34,104 bases of DNA from Pseudomonadota bacterium (GTDB taxonomy: Bacteria; Pseudomonadota; Gammaproteobacteria; Pseudomonadales; Pseudohongiellaceae): positions 1 through 34,104 of the forward strand of contig JADFIJ010000007.1 of assembly GCA_022566775.1 (NCBI GenBank), read 5' to 3'. Position 1 is the stretch's first letter. Each line of letters begins with the position of its first letter. Of the stretch, positions 17,322-25,128 are shown piece after piece. Under the pieces are notes generated by a model. The model had not been told where the DNA came from and did not search any database. It saw nothing but the letters and a program-made list of their open reading frames with translations. The translations under genes and the position numbers were made by a program.

Positions 17322-18557
17322 TCAAGGCACACTGTGCCGGCGGTCGCCGCGGGACAGTATTGCGGTAGCGGTGACGTTGGCAGTGACGTTGGCTGCGGTG
17401 ATAAACATATCGACGATGAGATCGATGGCAATCAGGATGCCGATGCCGGCAACCGGCAGACCGAGGGAGGTGTATACCGGCGCCATGATTAACAGCCCGC
17501 CGCTGGGTATTCCCGGTGAATAAAAGCTGAACAGTCCGATCGCCAGGGCGATTACCACCATCGCCGGAAATCCCAGCTCGATGCCATAAAGACTGGCGAT
17601 GAAATAAGTTCCGGCGATGCGCCCAACCGGAGAGGCAAATTTAAACAGTGTGACTGCGACAGGCAGAACCACCCCGGATGTTTTACTGGAGATGCCAAGT
17701 TTCTCGGTTGCGGCTATTGTTGCCGGCAAGGTGGCGAGAGAAGAACGGGTGCTGAATCCAATTACCTGAACCGGTGCCACGGTGCGGGCAAACTGTAACA
17801 GTGGCAGTCTGCCAACCACTGTTGCCAGCGGGTAGAGCAGCAGGGTCATGCCGACGATGAGGCCACAGGCAATCACGATAAATGAGCCCAGCGCCGTGAT
17901 CGCAGCCACGCCCAGGGTCGCCGCCAGGGGAAATACCAGGGCGAAGATACCGATAGGCGCCAGCGCCATTATCCAGCCGATGAGGACAAACATCGCGTCC
18001 TTGATGGCGGCAAAAAACTTAACGATCAGCGTCCGATGGCTTTCGGATATGTAGAGCAGGGCAGTAGCGAACAGCGCTGTGAAAATCATCAAGGGCAGGA
18101 TAGAGCCATCCGCGGCGGCGCGAAACGGATTGGCAGGAATAAGGTTGACCAGCCAGTCTCGGAACGGCGGCAGGTCGGTAGCGGTCGCCACCGCCACGTC
18201 GGTACTGGCTAACAGGGCCCGGCTGGCGTCGGCATCAATATTAAGCAGAGCAATCAGCGGGGGCGCAAAGATAAGCGTGTAGCTGCTGGTCGCGATGATC
18301 ATCAGCACAAACAGCGTTAGGGTCTTGCCGCCCAAGCTGGCGGCGATATCGGCGCTGTCCTGTCCCGCTATGGCGGTGACCAGTAAGCCCATGAGCAGGG
18401 GAATTACGGTCATGCGGATAGCGTTTACCCACAGCGTACCGATGGGCTCGATCCATGTCGGCAGCGAGGGAAAGAAGGGGTCCTGCACCAGGGAGAATCC
18501 CACGCCGGCCGCCAGACCCAGCCCCAGAGAGATTAATATGCGAGTAGAAAGGTTCAT
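17322..18557 (-). CDS. DAACS (SLC1-like) cation-coupled symporter, altered substrate/ion motif
   Basis: A secondary transporter of the dicarboxylate/amino acid:cation symporter family, with about eight membrane helices and two re-entrant loops. The first re-entrant loop reads 'GFSTRSSLATLPATI'; the second region has 'SPGIPSGGLLIMAPVY'. The last helix reads 'DMFITAANVTANVTATAIL'. Aligned by eye to GltPh 'DMGRTMVNVTGD', the amino-group Asp is kept, the arginine that recognises an acidic side chain is Ile, and the sodium-site Asp is Asn. So it is unlikely to be a normal aspartate/glutamate carrier. Asn at the last position occurs, as I recall, in proton-coupled members such as DctA. I chose ATG 18557 ('MNLSTRILISLGLGL'); the longer ORF adds 58 non-family residues and overlaps the divergent gene. 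Confidence 0.85.
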   Translation of the reverse strand: MNLSTRILISLGLGLAAGVGFSLVQDPFFPSLPTWIEPIGTLWVNAIRMTVIPLLMGLLVTAIAGQDSADIAASLGGKTLTLFVLMIIATSSYTLIFAPPLIALLNIDADASRALLASTDVAVATATDLPPFRDWLVNLIPANPFRAAADGSILPLMIFTALFATALLYISESHRTLIVKFFAAIKDAMFVLIGWIMALAPIGIFALVFPLAATLGVAAITALGSFIVIACGLIVGMTLLLYPLATVVGRLPLLQFARTVAPVQVIGFSTRSSLATLPATIAATEKLGISSKTSGVVLPVAVTLFKFASPVGRIAGTYFIASLYGIELGFPAMVVIALAIGLFSFYSPGIPSGGLLIMAPVYTSLGLPVAGIGILIAIDLIVDMFITAANVTANVTATAILSRGDRRHSVP

Positions 18558-18596
18558 GATTCTTGTTCTGTGGTTACGGCCTGTGAATTCAGAGGT

Positions 18597-18625
18597 GCCT
18601 TGCATAGACAAGGCCAGCTTTTTTT
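18597..18625 (+). terminator. Hairpin with T-run in the divergent intergenic region
   Basis: GCCTTG (18597-18602), loop CATAGA and CAAGGC (18609-18614) form a 6-bp hairpin. It is followed by CAGC and seven T (18619-18625). This resembles a small intrinsic terminator reading toward the PQQ dehydrogenase gene. A second, overlapping pairing CCAGC/GCTGG (614-618 with 631-635) would compete with it. It may be an attenuator or may stop antisense transcripts. Confidence 0.4.
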
Positions 18626-18711
18626 GCTTAGCTGGGACAATACTACCTCGATTCTCGCCAGGAAATCCCACCGGGTATGGCGAGATCTCAACGTAATGCC
18701 AGGAAGTAAAA

Positions 18712-20772
18712 ATGAGAACAAGCTTGGTCAACCGGCTCCTGTTCGCGGCCTTGGTCTATCACTTGGGATTTAGCGCCCAACTGCTCGTCGCCCAGCAGGG
18801 TGCGCCCAACGGTGAATGGCCGAGTTACGGCGGTGACCTGGGTCACACGCGGTACTCGGCGTTGTCCCAGATCAACGCGCAGAATTTCTCGGAGTTGGAA
18901 CTGGCCTGGAGTTTCAAGACCGACAATCTCGGTCCGCGGCCGGAATACCGCTATCAGGCCACACCGCTGGTCATCGATGGTGTCATGTACACCACCGGGG
19001 GTTCCCGCCGCGCCGTAGTGGCGCTGGATGCCCGTACCGGCGAGATGCTGTGGATGTATAGTCTCGACGAGGGCGAACGTGGCGGGGCGGCACCCAGGCA
19101 ATTATCCGGCCGCGGTCTGGCATTCTGGCAGGAGGGCGAAGACAAGCGGGTATTATTTGTGACACCTGGCTACCGCCTGATAGCACTGGATGCAGGCAGC
19201 GGTCGCCCGGTGCCGGAATTCGGTGACAACGGCATCGTCGATCTGAAACAGAATGCCGATCAGCAGATCGACCTGGTGACGGGTGAGATAGGTCTGCACG
19301 CGACACCCATCGTCGCCAAGGATGTGGTGATCGTCGGCGCCGCTCATCGTACCGGCGGCAATCCCCGTAGCCGGGAAAATGTAAAGGGCTTCGTCAGGGG
19401 CTTCGACGTTCGCAGTGGTGAGCGCCTGTGGATTTTCCACACCATCCCCCTGCCGGGGGAGTATGGCTATGAATCCTGGTTAGACGGGTCCGCGGAATAC
19501 ACCGGCAACACCGGCGTGTGGGCACAAATTTCCGTAGATGAGGAATTGGAAATCGTGTATTTGCCGGTAGAGGAATCCACCGGCGATTACTATGGCGCCT
19601 ATCGGCCTGGCGATAACCTGTTTGGTGAAACCCTGCTGGCGGTAGATCTCCATAGCGGCGAGCGCAAGTGGCACTACCAACTGGTGCACCACGGGATCTG
19701 GGATCACGATATCCCCGCCGCGCCCATACTGCTGGATATCAATGTGGACGGCCGCCAGATCAAGGCCGTGGCCCAGCCGACGAAGCAGGCGTTCCTGTAT
19801 GTGTTCGACAGAGTCACCGGCGAGCCGGTGTGGCCAATCGAAGAGCGTGCCGTGGAGGCGGGAGACGTGCCGGGAGAATGGTATTCACCCACCCAGCCCT
19901 TTCCCACCAAACCGCCGGCCTATGACCGCCAGGGAGTGACCGAAGACGATTTGATCGACTTCAGCCCCGAACTGCGGCAACAGGCGCTGGAAATAGCGAG
20001 CTGGTACAAGCTGGGACCCATTTTTACGCCACCGGTGGTCAGCAATATCGACGGGCCGCTGGGCATCTTGATGGCGCCGGCAACCGGTGGGGGTACGAAT
20101 TGGCCCGGCGGCTCCTACGATCCGGAAACCAATATTCTGTACGTTTCGTCCAGTAGCTCGGTTGTGGGCCTGGCCGTGGTGCCACCCTATCCCGGCCAAT
20201 CGGATATGGCTTATATCCAAGGTAACGCCGCCACCGGCCCACGCACTTCCGGCGGTGCCGGCTCTGCGGCCGGCGGTGGCCGCACCGAATTTCAAGTCGC
20301 TGCGCGAGAACAACCGGTTTCAAGTCGCGGCAGGCCGCCGATTGGTTTGCTGGTACAGCGCCTGCCGCTATTAAAACCACCTTATGGCGTGATAGCCGCT
20401 ATCGATATGAACAGGGGCGAAATATTGTGGACGATTCCCCACGGTGAAACCCCGGACAACGTACGCAATCATCCCCTGCTGCGAAATCTCGATATTCCCA
20501 GAACCGGGCAGAGTGGTTCGGTGGGGACACTGGTGACCAGTACGCTGTTGATTGCAGGCGAACCCCAGTTCACCACGGACGGCTCGGGCGTGCGCGGCGC
20601 CTGGTTGCGTGCCTATGACAAGGCGACTGGCGTCGAGGTCGGCGCGGTGCATCTACCCGCACCGCAAACCGGCTCCCCCATGACCTATATGCTCGATGAT
20701 GAGCAGTACCTGGTGCTGGCGGTCAGCGGCAGCGGCTACTCCGGTGAACTCCGCGCTTACAAATTACCGTAA
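18712..20772 (+). CDS. PQQ-dependent dehydrogenase, membrane glucose dehydrogenase-like, exported
   Basis: A beta-propeller quinoprotein of the mGDH type that probably oxidises a sugar or alcohol in the periplasm. Residues 1-27 form a signal peptide ending near 'LLVAQQ', followed by 'EWPSYGGDLGHTRYSAL', a standard opening. Family blocks include 'SGRGLAFWQEG', 'FGDNGIVDL' and 'VHHGIWDHDIPAAPIL'. The Asp in 'WDHD' (331) is the likely catalytic residue by comparison with E. coli Gcd. 'GGTNWPGGSYDP' near residue 462 is another family block. It lacks both the five-helix membrane domain of Gcd and any CXXCH haem site, so electrons need a separate acceptor. A Gly/Ala/Ser/Arg-rich insert around residues 504-540 looks disordered. 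ATG 18712 follows AGGAAGT. It diverges from the symporter gene. Confidence 0.88.
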   Translation: MRTSLVNRLLFAALVYHLGFSAQLLVAQQGAPNGEWPSYGGDLGHTRYSALSQINAQNFSELELAWSFKTDNLGPRPEYRYQATPLVIDGVMYTTGGSRRAVVALDARTGEMLWMYSLDEGERGGAAPRQLSGRGLAFWQEGEDKRVLFVTPGYRLIALDAGSGRPVPEFGDNGIVDLKQNADQQIDLVTGEIGLHATPIVAKDVVIVGAAHRTGGNPRSRENVKGFVRGFDVRSGERLWIFHTIPLPGEYGYESWLDGSAEYTGNTGVWAQISVDEELEIVYLPVEESTGDYYGAYRPGDNLFGETLLAVDLHSGERKWHYQLVHHGIWDHDIPAAPILLDINVDGRQIKAVAQPTKQAFLYVFDRVTGEPVWPIEERAVEAGDVPGEWYSPTQPFPTKPPAYDRQGVTEDDLIDFSPELRQQALEIASWYKLGPIFTPPVVSNIDGPLGILMAPATGGGTNWPGGSYDPETNILYVSSSSSVVGLAVVPPYPGQSDMAYIQGNAATGPRTSGGAGSAAGGGRTEFQVAAREQPVSSRGRPPIGLLVQRLPLLKPPYGVIAAIDMNRGEILWTIPHGETPDNVRNHPLLRNLDIPRTGQSGSVGTLVTSTLLIAGEPQFTTDGSGVRGAWLRAYDKATGVEVGAVHLPAPQTGSPMTYMLDDEQYLVLAVSGSGYSGELRAYKLP

Positions 20773-21102
20773 AGTAATGTCACACGGGCACTATGGTCCA
20801 AGTACACTGAACTCACAAAGCGATGTGATGGTATATCCTTCTGCATCAGCAATAAAAGTGCAGCACCGAGTGACAGAGGGAGACCTTAGGTTCCCGACAG
20901 AGTGAGGAGAACACTCTTGGGGGTGTCTCCTCCCTCCGTAGATGCATATTTCTCTTCGGATTCGGATATTTTCCTGGAGGAACCTCCCGGGAGGGGTGCA
21001 AGCTGCTGAGGCAGGAGGGTATGCCAGCACAGCGCGCCGTAACTGAACTGATTTTGCTCAATGCCACTCAAATCTGATTTCATCTATTCATCAGGAGGTT
21101 CT
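20773..21102. other. Spacer of 330 bases with strong hairpins (possible structured leader or terminators)
   Basis: No gene is supported here. A hairpin GAGGAGA-A-CAC / GTGTCTCCTC at 20904-20932 has ten pairs, one bulge and an 8-base loop. It is preceded by a GGGA/TCCC pairing around ACCTTAGGT. A 12-bp perfect palindrome CCTCCCGGGAGG lies at 20983-20994, and its left half can instead pair with GGAGG at 20976-20980. None is followed by a T-run. The last hairpins are 110-200 bases before the next start, so a structured mRNA leader is possible; I do not recognise a known riboswitch class. Confidence 0.45.
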
Positions 21103-21888
21103 ATGTCCGTCAACTACTCTTCGATAATTGTTCTGTTGCTGACCAGTTCTTTTGCCTTGGCGGATTCCGTATCTGGATCGAAGGGTCCTATCGAAATAAC
21201 GACGCTGCTTCATGCTGGCGTGCAATTGGAGTACCAAGGTACTGTGGTCCAGGTAGATCCCTGGGATCGCCTGGGATTACCGCGCGCGAAACCGGCAGAC
21301 CTGATTCTGATTAGTGATGATCCTGGCCATCATCTCGATGTGGGCGCTATCGAGAGGCTGCGCAAGCCAGGAGCGAGTGTCGTCTTGACCGCAGCCGGCA
21401 AGCAGAAGTGGCCCGATGGAATTGTGATCGCGAATGGTGAAACTGTGAGGGTGGCAGGTGTCACAGTTGAGTCGATTGCAGCCTACGACATTATTCAGGG
21501 CAATCCTTCTCATCCCAAGGGTGACGCGAATGGCTATGTGGTCAGCCTCGGTGGCAAGAAATTCTTCTTCGCCGGCGTCACCGAATGTGTCGATGAAGTG
21601 AAGGCCCTGCAAGGTATAGATGTTGCCTTCATGCCCATGAATATTCCCCTGGCCCGGATGACGCCGGCGGCGGCGGCCGCCTGTACGCGCGGATTGAATC
21701 CCGCGGTGGTGTATCTGTATCACTACGATCAGGATTATGCGCGCCGAGCCCAGCAGCCCGATTACGTCGGTTCCGGCAGCCTGCCGGATGGATTGACAGT
21801 AGCCGAATCCCTTGAGCGGTTCGCGGAAGAGTTGGATGGATCGGGAATCGAATTCAGAATGGGAGAATTCTATCCGCCTCTCGACTAA
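21103..21888 (+). CDS. Exported metallo-beta-lactamase-fold protein with altered metal-binding motifs
   Basis: An UlaG-like MBL-superfamily protein ('beta-lactamase superfamily 3' style) with an N-terminal signal peptide ('IIVLLLTSSFALADSV'). The fold is recognisable: 'LHAGVQLEYQGTVVQVDPW', 'DLILISDDPGHHLDVGAI', 'AGVTECVDEVKALQGIDVAF' and 'MPMNIPLARMTPAAAA'. Usual members have THxHxDHLD where this has SDDPGHHLD, and a GDT where this has GVT. Most zinc ligands therefore appear replaced, while the rest of the fold is well kept. It may have lost hydrolase activity or use another chemistry. I chose ATG 21103: a perfect AGGAGG lies 4 bases upstream and gives a clean signal peptide. The ORF-track start 21061 is 14 codons earlier. 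The gene converges on a small lipoprotein gene 16 bases away. Confidence 0.83.
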   Translation: MSVNYSSIIVLLLTSSFALADSVSGSKGPIEITTLLHAGVQLEYQGTVVQVDPWDRLGLPRAKPADLILISDDPGHHLDVGAIERLRKPGASVVLTAAGKQKWPDGIVIANGETVRVAGVTVESIAAYDIIQGNPSHPKGDANGYVVSLGGKKFFFAGVTECVDEVKALQGIDVAFMPMNIPLARMTPAAAAACTRGLNPAVVYLYHYDQDYARRAQQPDYVGSGSLPDGLTVAESLERFAEELDGSGIEFRMGEFYPPLD

Positions 21889-21904
21889 GTCTAGCAGCGT
21901 ATAA

Positions 21905-22189
21905 CTAATTGCGGCTGATGTACGAGAGTATTACATCGTTGCCTATTCTGTCGATTATTTCACCGTCAGATAGGAAGTAGCTAATTGACCCGTCATCGTT
22001 GGCCCAGTGTTGGATATTGGCATTGACAAGTTCAGCGAGTATTTCTTCCCTTATTTCAGTGTTACCGATTTTGAACTTGCCTATGCGCCCGGCGCTTTCA
22101 TTGATGGCTGTCTCAGAAATCGCCGCCTCTTGGTTGGCATCACAGCCAACTGAGAGGATAAAGAGAATTAATAATTGCAGAAATTTCAT
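21905..22189 (-). CDS. Small hypothetical lipoprotein
   Basis: A 94-residue protein with a signal peptide and lipobox 'LSVGC' at residues 12-16, then a short mature domain of about 78 residues rich in Ile, Glu and Asn. The mature part has alternating patterns that suggest a small alpha/beta domain ('SISYFLSDGEIIDRIGNDVI'). I recognise no family. The lipobox and the clean spacing to both neighbours argue that it is real. It ends 16 bases from the convergent MBL-fold gene, and its ATG lies about 90 bases beyond the 3' end of the minus-strand sugar dehydrogenase gene. Confidence 0.62.
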   Translation of the reverse strand: MKFLQLLILFILSVGCDANQEAAISETAINESAGRIGKFKIGNTEIREEILAELVNANIQHWANDDGSISYFLSDGEIIDRIGNDVILSYISRN

Positions 22190-22282
22190 GGGATTAAAGT
22201 TTAAAATGCTTTCTCCAGCTTATCCATAAACCTCTGAGCATCTGAAACACAGATTAGGAACTAATTCGTTTCCCTGTTATTT

Positions 22283-23833
22283 CTAGTCGACGGGGACGAG
22301 CCGGACGATTCGACCGCCGGCGCTATGTTCCAGTAGCAAATAGATATCGCCGTCAGGACCCTGCTCGATATCACGAATGCGGCCGAGTCCTGCAATCAGG
22401 GTCTCGCGCCGGACCAGGCGATTGTTCTCGATGTCTATACGGAAAAGGCTGCGTGCCTTCAGGGATCCGACAAGAAAATCCCCCTCCCATTCGGGAAACT
22501 GTGTACTGCTGGAAATGATAAAACTGGATACGGCGGGAGAGGGTGTCAGGTCCACCACCGGCTGTTCGATATCGGCTAACTCGAAGGCGATGCCCAGCTC
22601 CTTGCCGTACTCGACCGGTGTGCCATCGTAGTCCATACCCAGAGAATACAAGGGCCAGCCATAGTTGCGCCCGGGCAGCAGACGGTTCACCTCATCGCCA
22701 CCACGGGGTCCGTGTTCGGTACCCCACAATTCACCGTTTACAAGATCGAATTCCAGTCCCTGGGGACTGCGATGGCCATAAGTATAGATGCTGCGATAGA
22801 CATCATCGCGATGGGCGAAGGGATTATCTTGCGGAATACTGCCATCATCGTTGACGCGATGAATCTTGCCCCAGGGCGTGGACAGATCCTGAATGCCGCG
22901 ATGATTGGCCTGTTGCACTTTTAAACCCACACTGAAATAGACATGGCCAGCATTATCGAAGGCGACCCGGCCACCGGCGGCCACATCGCTCGAGGCACTA
23001 TAGTGTTCGATATTCGCTTCCCAGATGGTTTCCTGCGCTATCCATTCACCTTCAACGATTTTGCCCCGTACCAGCTTGTTCATGGAAACCGGTGAACCCC
23101 GTTCTCGGCTGATGGCATTACAATCATCGCAGCGGTCACCGAAGTATAGATAGATCCAGCCGTTCTCCTCGTAGTTGGGATGCAGCACGATATCGAACAG
23201 CCAGCCCATGCCTCTCTCTATATCCAGGCGGGTATCCAGACGATAAATATCGTCATAGGCCTGGGGTGTTCCCGATATCAGCTCCGACTGCTCACCGCCG
23301 CGACTGATGATGCTGACACCTTGTGTTTTTTCGGTCAGCAGCAGGCGCCCATCGGGCAGAGGCTCGATCGAGAATGGCAGTGGATTGAGGTTGCTGACTA
23401 CCGTTTCCAGGCGGAAATTATGTAGCTCTGTCTCTATGGTGCCAGCTGGGATCGTAAGCGGCATTTCGAAATTTGAGGTCTCGTAATTAACGTCGGCGCG
23501 GGTCTCGAGGATGAACAGGGCAATGTTACGGATTTGCGCGTTGCTGAAGGTATCGCGCCAGTTGGGCATACCCGAGTCCGTATAGCCATTGCCGATACTC
23601 GCGGTAATCTCTGCCATGGAGTCACCGTGGCGCAGTTCTCCCCGCAGCGGCGTGCCCTGGGGTGCCCCTTCCAGGTTTTCACCATGACACACCGCGCAGT
23701 TCTCTTGAAACAGCGCAATGGAATCGGTGACACCGGAATAAGCCTGAGCTTGCGCGAAGGCAGCGGGCGCCACCATCAGAGTAGTTGGCAATACGATCAG
23801 CAAGATTTTTAAATACTGGCTCAGCTTTTTCAT
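22283..23833 (-). CDS. Cytochrome c / PQQ-dependent sugar dehydrogenase fusion
   Basis: Exported two-domain oxidoreductase. After a signal peptide ending near 'PAAFAQAQA' there is a class I cytochrome c domain with 'CAVCHGENLEGAP' and a probable axial Met in 'SGMPNW'. The C-terminal domain, about 400 residues, is of the soluble glucose/sorbosone dehydrogenase type (six-bladed propeller). It has 'FDIVLHPNYEENGWIYLYF' with the likely catalytic His, 'YGHRSPQGLEFD' and 'WGTEHGPRGGDEVNRL'. The fused haem would take electrons from PQQ directly. I chose ATG 23833 ('MKKLSQYL'), which has AGGAAAT upstream; the ORF-track start adds 12 residues. It lies downstream of the epoxide hydrolase and a PQQ dehydrogenase on the same strand, with gaps of 94 and 58 bases, so an operon is plausible. 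Confidence 0.88.
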   Translation of the reverse strand: MKKLSQYLKILLIVLPTTLMVAPAAFAQAQAYSGVTDSIALFQENCAVCHGENLEGAPQGTPLRGELRHGDSMAEITASIGNGYTDSGMPNWRDTFSNAQIRNIALFILETRADVNYETSNFEMPLTIPAGTIETELHNFRLETVVSNLNPLPFSIEPLPDGRLLLTEKTQGVSIISRGGEQSELISGTPQAYDDIYRLDTRLDIERGMGWLFDIVLHPNYEENGWIYLYFGDRCDDCNAISRERGSPVSMNKLVRGKIVEGEWIAQETIWEANIEHYSASSDVAAGGRVAFDNAGHVYFSVGLKVQQANHRGIQDLSTPWGKIHRVNDDGSIPQDNPFAHRDDVYRSIYTYGHRSPQGLEFDLVNGELWGTEHGPRGGDEVNRLLPGRNYGWPLYSLGMDYDGTPVEYGKELGIAFELADIEQPVVDLTPSPAVSSFIISSSTQFPEWEGDFLVGSLKARSLFRIDIENNRLVRRETLIAGLGRIRDIEQGPDGDIYLLLEHSAGGRIVRLVPVD

Positions 23834-23927
23834 TGCTATTTCCTGTTCTCGTTTTATTCTTCTAATCAATTTATAACAAATTTATCGATGTGCGATTACA
23901 GGCCTGACACTATTGCCTTCCCGACTG

Positions 23928-25070
23928 TCAGCGGTCCAACTCCAATGAATCCAGGAATTCGATCAGGAGTCGATTAGTATCTTCCGGAGCCTGTTGCTGG
24001 TTTCGATGGCCGATGCCGGCTTGCAGTATTACGCCTCTAAGATCGTCAAACTGTGGCCTGCCTCGGGCCTCGAGCTGATCCTGCGTCGCACCCCTGTTCA
24101 CTATGTCCAGATCGCCGGCAATAAACAGAGCCGGCTGGCTTATTTTTTTGCCTGCAAGTTGAGTCGTAAGCTCCCAGTTCAGAGTGCCGTTGCGGTAGTA
24201 GTTGATGCCGCCTCTAAAACCGACGTTTTCAAATTCACTAACGTAATAGTCGAGGTCTTCCTTACTCAGCCAATGAGGCAAGCGAATGGGCTCGCCGAGT
24301 CGTTTTATCCAGCCACCTGCGCTGGCTCGTGGATCGGTGATTTCCGGTGGTTCAGTCGGGGTGCCCGGTGATCTTGAAGTATAGAGTCGAGCGATCAGGG
24401 CTCGTGGATCGGCATCGAATTCGGCTTCGGCCACTCCCGGTTCCTGAAAATAACGGGCATAGAAAAAGTCATCATCAGGTTCCTGGCGCAGCGCCTGGAC
24501 GGGTCTGGTCTCGGAACGTCCTCCATAGATGACGCTCAGACCAACAACAGCCTTAAAAACATCCGGATAAAGCAAAGCACTCTGCCACGCAATCGGTGCG
24601 CCCCAGTCATGACCTACAACTACTGCACTGTCTTCGCCAAGTGCTGACACTATGCCGGCGACGTCAGCCGTGAGTTCTATAATATTATAGTCTTCGATAT
24701 TTTCTGGGATGCTAGAGCCGCCATACCCGCGCATATCCGGCGCAACCGCGTGATAACCAGCATCGGCGAGCGCCTGTAACTGATGACGCCACGAATACCA
24801 GGACTCGGGCCAACCGTGAACAAGAATAACCAGCGGGCCTATGCCGGCTTCGACCAGGCGCAGTCTTATGCCGTTGGAATCCACATAAGTGACCTCGCCG
24901 CCGAATCTCGCGGCCAGTTCTTCGGTCCTGTCTGTGTTCGTTGACACGTTTACCTGTGCATCCTCGTTGCTTCTATTGCGCTGCAGTTGCGTCCCCACGA
25001 AGACGAGCGCCGCAATAAAACCGAGAACGCCAATGGCTGTGGCTATAGGTGGAATATTGGCTTTGTGCAT
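23928..25070 (-). CDS. Membrane-anchored epoxide hydrolase-like alpha/beta hydrolase
   Basis: An alpha/beta-hydrolase of the epoxide hydrolase group, which opens epoxides with water via an aspartyl ester. Residues 8-27 form a membrane anchor. The HGxP oxyanion motif is 'HGWPESW' at residues 85-91, and the nucleophile Asp155 lies in 'GHDWGAPIAW'. A likely acid is in 'AGDLDIV', and catalytic His355 in 'GIGHRNQQQAPEDTN'. The cap region contains 'YYRNG', which may supply a ring-opening tyrosine. Haloalkane dehalogenase or esterase activity is possible, since these share the fold. The anchor implies action at the outer face of the inner membrane, unusual for a family that is mostly cytoplasmic. 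It lies between two PQQ-type enzymes. Confidence 0.86.
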   Translation of the reverse strand: MHKANIPPIATAIGVLGFIAALVFVGTQLQRNRSNEDAQVNVSTNTDRTEELAARFGGEVTYVDSNGIRLRLVEAGIGPLVILVHGWPESWYSWRHQLQALADAGYHAVAPDMRGYGGSSIPENIEDYNIIELTADVAGIVSALGEDSAVVVGHDWGAPIAWQSALLYPDVFKAVVGLSVIYGGRSETRPVQALRQEPDDDFFYARYFQEPGVAEAEFDADPRALIARLYTSRSPGTPTEPPEITDPRASAGGWIKRLGEPIRLPHWLSKEDLDYYVSEFENVGFRGGINYYRNGTLNWELTTQLAGKKISQPALFIAGDLDIVNRGATQDQLEARGRPQFDDLRGVILQAGIGHRNQQQAPEDTNRLLIEFLDSLELDR

Positions 25071-25128
25071 TTGATACCACCAGGGTGTTTTTCCAATCCG
25101 TCATCGAGTCCAATGACAGCATTTGAGC

